64,000 nt of DNA from Sipunculus nudus (GCA_026874595.1 CM049310.1:24475058-24539057), one strand, 5' to 3'; positions 23,664-36,317 are shown, numbered from the stretch's first letter. The notes: generated by a model not told the origin, from the letters alone. Program-made: numbers and translations.

Positions 23664-24773
23664 TTGCACATCATGGGGGACGAATTAGAGAATGAAGTAG
23701 CAGAGTTACGACGACGTCTAGCTGGACTAGAGGCAGTACAAGAGGAACGTGGGGCTGCTGGTGGTCAGGTAGAGCCACCTCATATGCGTGTACTTTACTC
23801 CCAGCGCAAACTAGAGAAGTATACTGGGGATAAGAGTAAGTTAGAGGATTGGAAAAGAGAAGCTAGAGCAGGACTTCCAGCCCAGGCCCTAAATGATCAG
23901 GAGGCTGCAGACTTCCTTCTTTTACACTTAGATGGATCAGCTATAAGTATGAAGCACAGTATGAGCCTGAAAATGAATGAGCTGATCCTCAGGGTATCTT
24001 TGACCTTCTTGATGCAGCTTTTGGCGAAAAACTCTCAGCCACCCATGTTGGTTGATTTATTCCATCACAGGAGACAGCGTCCAGGAGAAGACCTCCGAGA
24101 CTTCTCCCACGCCCTGATGGAGATGTTGCAAAGAGCCCTTGATAAGGACCCGAACTGAGTTGTGGGGAGAGATCGTGTCTTACGGGATAATTTTGCTGAG
24201 AAAGTCAAGGACGCTTATTTTCGGAGACTGTTCAAGAAACAAATCTATGATTTCCCTAACTCGACCTTCAGAGACATCAGGGAAGAGGCCCTTCGCTATG
24301 TAGACTCTGGTGAAGACGCTGATGCCGATACACCCAGGAGAGTTACTAGGAGGGAGGCCAGAGTAGACTATGCAGAGGCTACAAATAAGAGCCAATCCAA
24401 ACTTGATGAATTAGTGGAGAGCTAGAAGAAAATGATTCAGCTGCTTGAGAGACAACAGCAGCAATAGACCACCATCACAGAGCAACAAATTGCTGAACAA
24501 CAGAGACAGATCTCTCAGTCGTTATCGTCACATACTCAACCGTTAGCGCCACCCATCACTCCGCCACTTGGGCAGGTACAATGTGGTGTCCTGCCACAGT
24601 CATTGTTGGGGGACAATCCAGCAACAGTTGCTAGTGGTAATGGAAGTCGTGGCTACCAGAGTAGAGGTTCGTCAAGAGGGCGAGGATATCAGTTTCGACC
24701 AAGGAATAATGTAGTAGAGGCTGAACCCAAGAGGGAACTGTCCGAGGAGATGTGGCGACGAACAATATTGTGA
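23664..24773 (+). pseudogene. gag: Gag remnant of the gypsy element
   Basis: Structural protein of the retroelement particle. It opens with an acidic, heptad-like stretch (ELENEVAELRRRLAGLEAVQ), then a capsid-like region of about 230 residues with SQRKLEKYTGDKSKLEDWKR. The same frame is broken by TGA at 24156-24158, TAG at 24423-24425 and TAG at 24465-24467, and ends at TGA 24771-24773. After the second stop it is Gln-rich, then Arg/Gly-rich (RGYQSRGSSRGRGYQ). I see no CCHC zinc knuckle, which is either absent or lost. Confidence 0.75.
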
Positions 24774-25388
24774 GAAGGCCTATTATTTCAGTAAAGATGG
24801 GTGAGGCTCATGTAGTTTGCCTAATCGACACCGGAAGTTTGGTCACGACAGTCAGACAGACCTTCTTTGAGGAACACCTGAAGGGACAAAGAATGCTAGA
24901 CACTGGAGCTTGGCTACAGCTGAAGGCCGCTAATGGCCTGGAAGTTCCTTATTTGGGATTGGTTATCATAGATGTAATAGTAGAGGTGGTTATACTAAAG
25001 GATGTTGGCATCCTGGGGGTCAAAGACATATTGGAATCACAGGATACCAAAGCAAGAGTACCAGGTATCTTGGGTATGAACATTCTGGGAAAGATTCCCA
25101 AGTATCAAACATTGGTGGAAGTAAGCCAGCCTCACACAGGGCAAACAGGTTTCGCAAGATTGTTGGGACGGAAGAAATATTAGTCCCTGTCCGCACAGTT
25201 ATTTATGTTGACTTGGTCTGTCTCCCGGCTGTCAAGTCTGCAATAGTAGAGCCAGTGAGCATGGGAATTCCCCGAGCTTTGAAGTTAGTCCCAGGGATTG
25301 TGGAGCCCAATACTAAGACATTCCCAATGCAAGTCACTAACTTGGGTGACTCTGACATCATAATTTCACCTGGCAAAGGGTTGGAAAA
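24752..25388 (+). pseudogene. pro: Retroviral-type aspartic protease remnant
   Basis: It lies in the -1 frame relative to gag, overlapping the gag end by about 22 nt, as expected for gypsy gag-pol frameshifting. The active-site motif is LIDTGSLVTTV (Asp at residue 26), with a later ILGMNILG. The first frame stops at 25181-25183. The continuing sequence to the reverse transcriptase (CLPAVKSAIVEP... near 25213) is in another frame, and a TGA at 25389-25391 of that frame separates it from RT. Confidence 0.75.
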
Positions 25389-26699
25389 ATGAGTCCAATT
25401 GGTGAGGTTGTAGGACCTAAGCTATCCATTGCCTTGTCTTGCGAGGAGATCCAAGTTGAGAAGGAAAATAAAGTGGACCAGGAGGCTGTAAAGCATTTAG
25501 ACTTGAGCAACATTCCCAGTTCTCATCAGGAGCACTTCCGTGAGATGCTCGAGCGACACGCCAGCGTTTTTACATTAACTGAAGATGATCTCGGCTGCAC
25601 TGACACTATCATACATACAATAAGGACCACTGACGAAGAGCCGGTTCAGGTGCCATACCGTCGCATTCCTCCACAGGAATGGCATGAAGTCAGGGAGCAT
25701 CTCAAAGACTTATGTAGAAAGGGTGTGATTAGGGAGTCCCGCTCAAACTATGCCTCACCATTAGTTGTACTCCGTAAGAGTAACGGCAAGCTGAGGCTGT
25801 GTGTAGACTACCGACGCTTGAACCAGAAAGTTAAGCGGGATCTTTACCCTCTCCCACGCATTCAGGAGACCCCGGAGGCATTGGGCGGAGCCAAGTGGTA
25901 CTCCACCCTCGACCTAGCTTCCGCTTATCATCAGATAAGGGTGGCACCATGCGAACAGCATAAGACAGCCTTCACAACGCCGATGGGGCTGTTTGAATTT
26001 CTTCGAATGCCGTTTGGTTTGTCAAATAGCCCTGCCACCTGGCAGCGCTTAATGGGACACATATTCAGGGACGATATTTTACAGTCACTTTTCGTCTATC
26101 TCGATGATGTAATTGTTTTCAGTAGAACCCTAGATGAACATCTTGAGCGCCTTGACAGAGTCTTTTCAAAGTGTGAGGAGGATGGACTCAAGCTGGAGCC
26201 AACCAAGTGTGTCTTCCTCAAAAGGGAAGTAAAGTTCCTTGGACATGTGATTTCGCCATGTGGGGTGATGGCGGATCCAGAAAAGCTAGCTGCGGTACAT
26301 GATTGGCCAGAACCTGAGACATTGTATGATCTGAGGCGGTTCCTGGGATTTACGTCCTATTACCAACGTTTCGTAAATGGATATTCCAGGATTGCAGCTC
26401 CACTTCATCAGCTTGAGGGTAAGCTGAAACAAACTCCTGCTGCAGGCAAGCGCAAACAGAAAGGGAAGACGGTGCGTCTTGTGGAACAGTGGACCTCTGA
26501 GCATTGCCAGGCTTTTCGGAGTCTTAAGAATGCGCTGACATCAGAACCAGTTGTGCTAGTTTTCCCAGACTTCTCAAAGCCTTTTATCTTGGAAACGGAT
26601 GCCTCGCACCAAGGGCTTGGAGCGGTGCTTAGCCAAGTCCACGATAGGAAACAGCGGAAACAGTCTTTACCGATAACAACCCTCTTAGTTATCTCATGA
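25389..26699 (+). pseudogene. pol: Reverse transcriptase and start of RNase H
   Basis: A 436-codon open stretch covering the gypsy reverse transcriptase. Motifs: LRLCVDYRRLN, YSTLDLASAYHQI (first catalytic Asp), FGLSNSPATWQRLM, the catalytic box YLDD at residues 237-240, then FLGHVIS and LRRFLGFTSYYQRF. RNase H begins at FILETDASHQGLGAVLSQ (first catalytic Asp). At about 26660 the frame runs into a deletion that removes roughly 50-60 residues of RNase H. Confidence 0.9.
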
Positions 26700-27335
26700 C
26701 AAAGGTTAAGTTGCCAGCCGTAGAGCAGCGTTGGGCATCTGCGTTGGCTGGATATAATTTTAAAGTCAGATTTCGCAGTGACAAGAAGAATGCCAATGCA
26801 GATGCCTTGTCTAGGCAACGGGAGAGACCATGGAACCATGATGCGGAAGTGAACACTGTCGACACCTCAGCATTTCTGACCGCAGCAGCAAATACCGTAG
26901 AGATACCAATGCTACTGCAAGAAGCTGTCTTGTGTGAAATTCAAAGTGAGAATAAACAGATGACGCTTTTAGGCTTAGAGCAGAAGGCTACGGTACTACC
27001 GGAACTCCCAAATGAAAGCATGGGGAAGCTACAAAGAAATGCCCTACATATCCCCTGTGTACCAAGACGTTCTTCGACAGCAGAAGCCCAGCTGGAGAGA
27101 AAGACGAAAAGAATCCGAAATGACTCAACTTTTGTACCGACAGTGGGAGAGGCTAACACTGGTGGACGAGGTGCTCAAGCGGGTGGTGATCGACCCCAAA
27201 GGAGGCAAGGTCATGCAAGTGGTATTGCCGCAAGAACTAAGAGACACTGTCATCAGTGGGTGCCATGAGGCCCATGGGCACCAGGATCTAGAGCGTACAG
27301 AGAGTGTGGTCCGCCAGAGGTGATACTGGCCACGA
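26660..27335 (+). pseudogene. pol: RNase H end, linker and integrase zinc domain, frameshifted
   Basis: After the deletion the RNase H tail resumes in another frame (TDNNPLSYL, then ANADALSRQ near 26795). Around 27000 the reading frame shifts again. The integrase HHCC zinc-binding region starts at HEAHGHQDLERTES and is cut by TGA at 27321-27323, just before YWPRM. The middle of RNase H with its remaining catalytic acidic residues is missing. Confidence 0.7.
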
Positions 27336-27785
27336 ATGCGTGAAGATATCAAGACCAATATCGACAGATGTAACCGTTGTGTGCTCTCAAAGAAACAAAA
27401 GGTGCGTACCTCATTGGGCAGTATAACTGCCACGCAGCCCCTTGAAGTGGTGGCTGTAGATTTCACGGTTATGGAGCCTTCCTCGGATGGTAGGGAAAAC
27501 GTATTAGTTGTCACGGACATGTTCACTAAGTGGACAGCTGCTTTCGCCACAAGAGATCAAAAAGCAATCACAGTGGCTGGCATCCTCGTGAAAGAGTGGT
27601 TTCAACGGTTTGGGGCCCCACAGCGAATACATTCAGACCAAGGGAGAGATTTTGAGGCCAAAATTGTGAAGGACCTATGTCGTCTGTATGGGGTAAAACG
27701 CTCTCATACCACTCCGTGGCACCCTGCTGGTAATGGACAAGCTGAACGTTTAATCGGTCTCTCCATGACCTACTTCGAGTTCTAG
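27336..27785 (+). pseudogene. pol: Integrase catalytic core, frameshifted at its end
   Basis: Continues the zinc domain (CNRC) into the DDE core: Asp in VVAVDFT, Asp in IHSDQGRDFE and Glu in GNGQAER. The frame is lost right after the Glu (about 27745) and stops at 27783-27785. Confidence 0.85.
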
Positions 27786-28531
27786 AACCAGAGAAGAAAC
27801 GCAGATGGGCTTAGTACCTTGGGGACGTGGTTTACGCATACAATACCACACCTCACGCTTCCACAGGCCATTAGCCATTCTTCCTGTTATTTGGAAGAGA
27901 ACCAAGGCTTCCTATAGATTCTCTATTCCCAAGGACAAAGGAAAATGATCATGACACGTATGACGAGTGGGTAGCAATTCATCAAAACAAAATGAGGGAA
28001 ATGTACAAACTAGTACAAAAGAAGTTAGAAATTTCAACAGATCGGAGGAAGGAACTTCATGACCGGACAGCCAAAGAGGCTCCACTTTCGGTAGGTCAAG
28101 AAGTTTTAATTAGAGATAGAATCCACAGGGGAAGGCAAACGATTCAAGATGCTTACCGACCAGATGTATGGAAGGTTGTAAGTCGAGTTCCCGAAAGAGA
28201 CGTATACGAAGTCAAACCTGTTAACGGAGATCGGATCAAGTGGGTAAATCGTGCTGAACTGAGACTTTACCCAGGCCCATCCGAATTGCAAACTGAACCT
28301 CAGGAAAGGAGACAACCGCACCGCAAAGAGAAACAATCATATGTTACAGACACAGATAGTTCGGACAGCGAGACAGATGATGATCTGTTAATTGAGATCC
28401 CTCCTCAGTCTGATGCACAAGGGCGACCCCAAGGAGTTATGAGAGAGGTTCATGGGCAGCCGGAACCCCAGGAGGAACCGGATCCCCCGGACCACAGACG
28501 TCCGCAGCGTGTGAATGCTGGTCAGCACTGA
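27786..28531 (+). pseudogene. pol: Integrase C-terminal region
   Basis: A broken stretch (27786-27991) is followed by 179 open codons, with GQEVLIRDRIHRGRQTIQDA typical of the SH3-like integrase tail, and then an acidic, Pro-rich end. I see no chromodomain. Confidence 0.7.
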
Positions 28532-29178
28532 AATATTGGCCATTGGCCAAGACCAATAACAGAAGTGCCAAGAATGATGTACCAACGTATTACTAATATA
28601 GGACCAACTTATGTTTAAACTCACCGATAAGGAGGACTTGATATTAACTTAGGGTACGAGGCTGACATACATTATTCTCTTGCTTATTATAACCATATAT
28701 ATGTAGTTTGGACCGTGTCGTATGGTAGACACTAGTTCATGTAAGTAGGGATTCACCTGCTAAGTTTGCAATGGGTTAATCAGTTTGCCATGTAGAATAT
28801 ACTGGTTTTGTTTTAAGATGTGTTGAAAACCTGTCACAACAGGGTGATTGTAAAACTTGTTAGCTAGATGTATCATACATGTTAGAGAGGGGTTAAGTCT
28901 CCCCCATAGGGTTGCCGTGTATGCCTAGTACATATATTATGCATCCAATTAGGTCTGTCAGTTTCTTTGTATCTGGATTCACAAAAGAGTGTTTCCGTCC
29001 TGGGTAATTTTATGTTAAGAAGAATGTCCCGTTGATGTTTTGTAAGCGCAAGGAAGGGTCTTATTCTTATAGTTTTTGGACCATTTAGACGTAAGGAAGG
29101 TTCAATTCCCACTGCGTTGTGTTCATAAAGGTACTGTTTCTTGACACGAGGACGTGCCAAAGTACAGGGGGTGGCAGG
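28532..29178 (+). other. Gypsy internal 3' tail and polypurine tract
   Basis: Untranslated stretch between pol and the 3' LTR. It ends with a purine-rich CAGGGGGTGGCAGG (about 29164-29178) that could serve as the plus-strand primer. From about 28764 it is the same sequence as 20705-21121. Confidence 0.6.
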
Positions 29179-29830
29179 TGTGGCAAGACTGGCGTCAGTA
29201 GTTGCCAGAATATTACTGAGCTGAAATTATTTGCTAGTATGTCCTGGAGCTGAGATAGTGTTCACTTGATAAAGATTTTAATAATCCTAGTCCTGACTAA
29301 AGCTCGAGCTCTATGTAGTTATTTTTTTGTGACTGGGTGTCAATCGGGTGAATTCAGAGATTTGTTTACGATTAACTCACTTGGTAGATTCCGGAGACAT
29401 GTTTACAGTGTGCTCGGAACGGAAATGACGACACACAGACTAGATAGCGCAAACGGGAAGGCGAACGCTGGCGGGTACAAACTCCTAAATTTGAGGTTCC
29501 AGACCGTATTTTGTGCCTGATTGTGTCCAACCTTCCTTTCGATACTTGCTCAGGATGGTCCACACCTCTGCTTGTGAACGTAAGGGCTTAGATATATTTG
29601 TTTTATTGTGAAATGGGTTTCTTACAGGGTGATCCGTTCTGTTTCACGTGAAACAAGAGCTACTGTGTCATTAGGCTTATGTGTCCCTGTATTCGTGCTC
29701 ATTCCAGAGCAATCTTGTCACAGACAGTCTTTCTTTGCTTACTAAACCTGTGTACTGAGAATTAATCTGCAAGTATACATATGTTTATTGTTGATCCCAG
29801 GTATGTAGCATGAGTCTTTTAAATTCTTAG

Positions 29831-29882
<52 letters not shown>

Positions 29883-31260
29883 CGCTGGAATGTCCTTGCC
29901 AAGTCGTGAAAACGATGATCATAGCGGTATCAGGTTATTTTTTGTATTATTTAATACCACTCTGACAAGCATTTAAGCTGGAGGTGGAATGTTGCAATGA
30001 AGTATGTGTGTCATCCATGCTATACTATGAACTGCCCATGTTAATGGACCCTGTGATATAAAGAAGCAGGAAGGAGGTTATGTTCAGAATGATGTTTGTT
30101 CACTGAAGGAGGTTATGTTCAGAATGATGTTTGTTCACTGAAGGAGGTTATGTTCAGAATGATGTTTGTTCACTGAAGGAGGTTATGTTCAGAATGATGT
30201 TTTTTTTTTCATGAAAAGAGGTTATGTTTAGACTAATGATTGTTTGATATAAATATATATAATGGGGTAAGCTTTACCAACACCTACATACACACACGGA
30301 TATTCAGCAGTATTTTTTATCATTGTTTGTCATTGTTGTGATAGAAGACTATCAGTGTGCTAGCTATTTGACCAAGGGGCAGTAGTAAACTCTGTTTTGA
30401 CATGAGCCACTGATGTTTGGGTAAATGCTACAATGAAAAATACAAGTCATAGACCTAATTTCTCGGTGAAATTTCTATGGTAATACCTAGCAGTTAGCAG
30501 TAGGGATCTGATCAGTTCCTACTACATGAGCTTTCTGTTTGGAGTATATGTATAGTTACAGAGAATTTCCCTTGTTCGGTTTGTAGGTCACACTGACATA
30601 TGTAAGTGTGTTGCTTAGCCTGGATGTGTATTGCCCATGGATGAGCCCAGCATTTAGAACCCGTTACAACGGTTTGTGTTTGTAACATCAAACAGTATTC
30701 TGTCACATTTCTACGAACATGTTAAGTGTGGTCATTGCAAATTTGCTCATTGTCATGTAAGACCTTTATGTGTAGAATCCAAGATTATTGTTTCTGTTTA
30801 ACTGTCAGATGGATACTATAATGGACCTACATTTTACTCAATTGGCACCTAATCTGAAACAGTGCACTGTACTATTATTTCTGACTTTTACCTTGTAAAA
30901 TAACGGTCCACATGTCTGCTTTAGTTTTATCAACACTGTATAAAGCTCTTATATACTTGTAATTAGAGTCATCTGCACCACAACCAGTGTAACAGTATTC
31001 CGCAGATTAAATTCGCTGACGGAACATCAAGCCTTGACCAGGCATGACAATAAAGGATGATAACCACTAAAGTGACTTAAAGACACTAAATACAAAACTA
31101 CTATGTCATGTAAACAAGGATATTTATTTTGCGCAGTAATGCTCTGGCATTGTTTATTAAAGAATTTTATTTTGTATGTTTTAGGGTTTTTAGTGCGGGA
31201 ATAAAACTCTGATACATCCATGATGGGTTGTCGTCATTGTCGAACCTGAGTCCTCCCACA
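29179..31260 (+). repeat. 3' LTR of the gypsy element
   Basis: 2082 bp, TGTGGCAAGACTGGCG to CCTCCCACA, followed by the CTTG target duplication. It contains a (TA)n run (29834-29880) and the 35-bp minisatellite (30066-30206). It has about 119 bp (30638-30756) missing from the 5' LTR. The missing stretch is bounded by CATG in both places, which points to a microhomology deletion in the 5' LTR. Confidence 0.85.
29834..29880. repeat. (TA)n microsatellite inside the 3' LTR
   Basis: About 23 TA units. The 5' LTR has only about five here. Confidence 0.95.
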
Positions 31261-31870
31261 CTTGGCCCAGCTACGATTTAGCATAGTGCGCGGGGGAAAA
31301 AAATCATGTGTTCAGAAATCACATTTTACACACCTGGGTATGCGGACAGGATCACTTTAGACGTTCCATTTCCATCCACCCAGAAAAATAGGGGGAATGA
31401 TGAATTTATTTTTCTTCGAAAATTATGTCGTTTTTTAAATATTCTATATAAGATCTGTGCCCCCCCCCCCCACCCCCGAGTACACGCGTTATGTCAAAAA
31501 TAAAGGGTGGTACAATTAATCAAAAGTAAAAGGCAGGCCTATGTTAACATATTTCTTTGCATATTTTGCTAAAATACATATATACTTTGACACACGGAAA
31601 ACTGTAAAAGGCCTATATACCTCGGCGAAATAAGACCCCCCGCCCCCCGCCTCCCCCCCCCCCCCCAACCACCGCCACACACACATACGAACAAAAGCAC
31701 AAATGATAATAATGATAATAACCAAAAAAAGTTGCGATACATGTGGACTAAATATAGAATTAATTTTCATGTTCGGATGCGTTCTCCGTATGATACTGAT
31801 TTAAAAGTGAAGACGCACATTTAAATGCAGTCATATCCTGCAGTTCAACTCTGACTGTTGAGTCTTTTGA

Positions 31871-31874
<4 letters not shown>
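30682..31874. repeat. Left copy of a 1.19-kb direct repeat flanking the LINE
   Basis: Matches 37942-39136. It covers the last 579 bp of the gypsy 3' LTR plus 614 bp of flanking DNA, and ends exactly where the LINE poly-T begins. By eye the copies differ by two substitutions (near 31631 and 31765) and the length of a C run. Confidence 0.9.

Positions 31875-31905
<31 letters not shown>
31875..31905 (-). repeat. Poly-A tail of the LINE
   Basis: About 31 T on the + strand at the LINE 3' end, adjoining the end of the left direct repeat. Confidence 0.9.
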
Positions 31906-32089
31906 CTTCTTTGGAATGCCTCAGAATATTTCCTTTTTTTTTATATTTCATATATTTTATTCTCTTTCATCATCGACATCCCATCATTAAATCGAGCTCA
32001 AAGTGAACTAAATATGGTTCAATACAAAATAACATAATTATATACAAAATCATTTAACACGAAAACAATTCAAACGACAATCCTCAGAT

Positions 32090-35000
32090 TTAACATTTGG
32101 TATTTAAAATGGAGAGTATTTTCCCCCATTTTTCCACATATTTATGTACTTCTCTTTCTTTTTCTGCTACCTTACGCTCGATTAATTCTTTATCTTTTAT
32201 ATACTTGATAAATATAAAGAGCGAAGGGACCCTTCCTTGCTTACGATATTTAAAAATAACGAACTTATATGTCAATATAAACATATCAATTAGCTTTTTG
32301 TATGGAACATCACTTGAACACCCTGAATATATTATTTCTCTCGTTAATGCTGGCATATAAATCCTTGCTCGACTGGCCCAACTTATAATATTGAAATAAA
32401 GAGCTTTGGTCAAAAAACATTCACAAAAAAGATGACAAACAGATTCCGTATCCATGAAACAATATGAGCATCTATTGCTATCTGTTAATCTCCATATATA
32501 TAACTTCTCGTTAACAGTCAAAATATTATGTAGAATTTTAAATTGGAATTGCCTCAAATACATGTCCTTTGTTGTTTCATATATATGCTTCACAGCTTTC
32601 TTCCAACAGAAATCGTTGGTTAAATCTCGTTGGAGATTTACTTTGTTCACTGGTTCTTCTATTTTTTTCAGGATCGATCGATTATACACTTGCTTAAAAT
32701 TTAGTTTCTCTAGATTAATAAATATATCCCCCATAGGTATTATTTCGTCAGATAACATATCATCATTAGACAAGCCTGTTTTAAAACTTTCTCTCCAATT
32801 CGGTGGAACCGCCTCCTGTAACCCTCTCCAGTGAATAAAGTAAGAAGAATAAACAGTACTAACGGGAATCACTTGTGAAATTTCTTTTTTCCGACCATCA
32901 TCATGTAATATTTGGTATATAAATCTGATGCCTATATCATCTAAATATTTAATATATACCGATCTTCCTCCTAGCAATATATATTTATTATTCCACAGCT
33001 GTTGTTTTAATATGGTCTCAGAATTAATAGGTTCTATAGAGGTAAAATTTGACCATGCCAGTAAGCAGTGCTGATAGAACTTTGATACAGTTCTTTTTAT
33101 ACAACTAATGTCAAAATTAACTGATATATTTGGCACTCCTCCTACACTTCTTAAGAAGTGATTCGGTATTTCAATACATTTTGCTTTCTTCAATAACTTC
33201 ATTCTAACAACCCACATTATTCTTTGTGTTTCTATAATAGTACTTATATCTGGCAATCTAATGCCCCCTACGTCTCTGTCGTTTAAAAGAACCTCATATT
33301 TAATTTTCGGCTTTCTTCCATACCATATAAAGTCTGAAATACAGCTTTTAATTTTCTTAACAAAGCTCGATGGAGGTTCTAGTATATATGAAACATACAG
33401 TAATTTCGAAATGCCTAAAGCTTTAACTATTGTATTTCTCCCGTATATTGTCAATGCTCTTTGTTTCCAGATATTAAAAAGGACTTCCATTTTATTATGA
33501 ATCCTATCAAAATTTAAAGTATTAGAAAGAGTAGTGTCATATGTATAATAAATCCCTAAAATTTTAATTGCGTCTTTACGTAAGTTGACCCATTTAATGT
33601 CATCTTCACCTGCCGGTATATCCGTGCTAGTACCAAGCCAGGCAGCTTCACATTTGTTGTAATTTATTTCGAGAGATGAAATCTTCTCAAATTGTTTCAA
33701 AATTAATCTAACCTCTTTCATAGATTCTGAATCCCTTAGAAAAAAGGTTGTGTCGTCTGCATACATGCATTGCTTTATTTCAGAACCGTTTATACTTATA
33801 CCTTTTACCTTACTAGATTGGCGAATCATTATTGCTAACATTTCAATCACCAATATAAAAAGATATGGGGCCAATGGATCTCCTTGTCTTGTTCCTCGTT
33901 CCAAATTAAAATACCCAGTGCTGTACCCATTGTTCATTACACAGCTTTCCAAGTTATTTTGCAATACATTAATCCACCGTAAGAATGTACTCCCAAAGCC
34001 AAATTTCTTTAAAGCAGTGAATAGAAATACATGATCAATACTATCAAAGGCTGCTGCAAAATCTATTGCGAAAATAATAGACTTTTTCTTTTCCAGACAA
34101 CAAAAATCTAATATATCTCTGATAAGGCAGTTTGTATCAGAAATTCTCCTACCTTTCACAAATGCACTTTGGTCTTCATCTATCAGTATCGGTAAACATT
34201 TTTTTAATCTCTCTGCCAAAACTTTGCTTAATATTTTTAAGTCAACGTTCAATAAACTGATAGGTCTCCAGGATGAAAGTCTCCTATTGTCTTTTCCAGG
34301 TTTTTCAATTAGTGTTACTATTGCTTGTCTTTGGCTAGTTGTAAGAGACCCCTTAGTAAAACTTTGATTAAAACAATTTAACAGGTCATCAATTAAGACA
34401 TCATAAAAAGTTAAGTAAAATTCTTTTGGTAATCCGTCATTACCAGGTGTTTTGTTATTCTTCATATTTTTTAACGCATTTTTAATTTCATCCTTAGTAA
34501 TTTCACTGTCACATTGATCTACCTCGTTTCCAGGTATTGTCGGTACTTTTATATTATCTAAAAATTGTAAACATTCGTTTTCTTCTACATATATTTTTCT
34601 CTTATATTTTTCTTGAAAATATTCCTTAACTGATTTCATGATATGATCTGGCTCGTGGACTTCCTGTCCATTTATTATCAATTTTCTTATAGTAGATTTT
34701 ATTTTATTTCTCTTTTCAGTATTCATAAAGTACTTTGTACTGCGTTCACCTTCCTCATGCCATTGGACTCTGGATCTCACTATTAATCCTTCCACATATG
34801 CTTTATAAAATTGTTCGTGCTCCAGTTGGCGATGATCATATTGTACCAGACTAAGTGGTTTATCATTTGATAAGTTATTTTCTGCTTGTGCGGCATTTTG
34901 TTCAAGGCTCTCTAATTTCTTCCTTGCTTGCTTTTGTTTTTTCTTAGAATACTTAATTGTAATTTCTCTTATTTTATATTTTAAATACTCCCACCAGGTC

Positions 35001-35869
35001 ATTTCATCCATGTTGTCTTTATTATTGTCTCGCAACTTTTTAACGTTTTCTCTAATTAAAATATTGTACTCTTGGTCGTTCAACAATGAGGTATTAAATT
35101 TCCAATGTGATGGACCATGACTTGTTTTTAACAAAGTCTCAACAGTACATATAACTGCCGAATGATCTGTCAAAATTGCTGGCAATATCTTTATATGTTT
35201 AACATGTGCATTTAATTCAGTGGATACTAATATCATATCTAGTCTGCGTTGAATTAAGGGTGTTTTAGATCTCCATGTAAACTGGCTGGTATCTGGATTT
35301 CGAATTCTCCAAATATCAATCAATTCTTTTTCATACATAATCTGTTTTACCATTCGGATAGTCTTAGCTTTAGGTCTAAAACTTCCTCCTTTTGCATCCA
35401 TATCCGTGAAACAGAAATTGAAATCACCACCCCAAATTATCTGCAAACCACTGTCATCTTGTATCGACGTAAGTTTATCGCTTATCCTTTGAAAATAATC
35501 TAATTGTTCCTTCTCTGTGTTTGGCGCGTACGTGTTAATTATAAAAAATTACTGTCCTTGTATCAGCGCCCTAAGAATAACGTAACGGCCGCTTTTATCT
35601 GTCTCAAAAGAAATCTCTTTAAACTCAACTTTTTTACCAATTAAAGTTGCAGCTCCACGTGCCAAAGACGTACCGTATGAAAAATAACTAGGACCATCCC
35701 AAGCATTTTTCAATTGTGATTCTATATCAGAAGTCACATGCGTTTCCTGTAAAAAGATAACACTTTCCTCACCTTTTCTATTCAATAACCAATGAAAAAG
35801 CTCCATCCTTTTTATTTTATTCCTTAGTCCCCTCACATTTAAACTAATAACCTTAAAGTTAACTCCCAT
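32090..35869 (-). pseudogene. LINE ORF2: endonuclease and reverse transcriptase, one premature stop
   Basis: One frame of 1260 codons is interrupted only by TAA at 35549-35551 (codon 107). Apurinic-type endonuclease: ISLNVRGL with Asn 11, FLQETH with catalytic Glu 42, GGDFN at 147-151, RRLD at 208-211 and TDHS at 234-237. Reverse transcriptase: KTPGNDGLP near 473-481, GTRQGDPLAPYLF at 659-671 and the catalytic YADD at 703-706. GERSTKYF and the C-terminal CSYC...CHLFCECF zinc-knuckle-like motif place it with L1/Tx1-type elements. A second Met at 35446 would restart downstream of the stop, but without most of the endonuclease. Confidence 0.9.
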
Positions 35870-36317
35870 AAATAAAGGTAACTATATATTTTATAAAGTT
35901 GTTGTTTGCCTTAACTTTAAGAGTCCACTTTATATTATCATGTAAATATATTTGGTTTTTATTATAAACTCTCATTAACAACTGAATATATAAATCAGAT
36001 TCATTGCTATTTTTTGTCATTTTTTCCATCCTAGATATGTCTTCCCCTATAACATTATGAACCTTATGTATTTCCTTGTTTAATTCAGTCTTTAAAACTC
36101 CATATTTTGTCGTATTTATCATATGACATCTTAAAATGATTTTGAATATCAACTTTAAAAAATAATTAAATAATATTAATATAATGGACGCTTTCCGACT
36201 TTCTCCCGGGTATGAAACCATTCCGTTTATTCTAACCACAATCTCTCTTTTGCAAGTAGATATTATCAAATGAAGTATTGTGTATGAGATAAGAATAGTA
36301 GAAGAAAAAGGATTCAT
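35859..36317 (-). other. Small open frame in the LINE spacer, overlapping the ORF2 start
   Basis: 152 codons, basic, with two hydrophobic stretches near the N-terminus (IILILFNYFLKLIFKIIL). Its stop overlaps the ORF2 ATG in ATGGGAGTTAA, an 11-nt overlap. No domain recognised; the composition is that of AT-rich sequence, so it may be chance. Confidence 0.3.

Larger units (their letters stand above)
20499..31260 (+). mobile_element. Compound Ty3/gypsy LTR retrotransposon insertion, defective
   Basis: The whole block is flanked by CTTG (20495-20498 and 31261-31264), a 4-bp target duplication typical of gypsy integrases. LTR ends are TGTG...CACA. Order: first 196 bp of an LTR (20499-20694), a copy of the internal 3' tail (about 20705-21121), a full LTR (21122-23025), the internal gag-pol region, the internal 3' tail again (about 28764-29178), and a full LTR (29179-31260). 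This is what remains of two tandem elements sharing a middle LTR, with most of the first deleted. Gag-pol has several stops and frameshifts and cannot be functional. Confidence 0.85.

Noticed and set aside
31516-31770. Open frames around the C run, also at 38776-39032
   Set aside because: Gly-rich stretch is a translation of poly-C/G; it occurs in both copies only because the region is duplicated.
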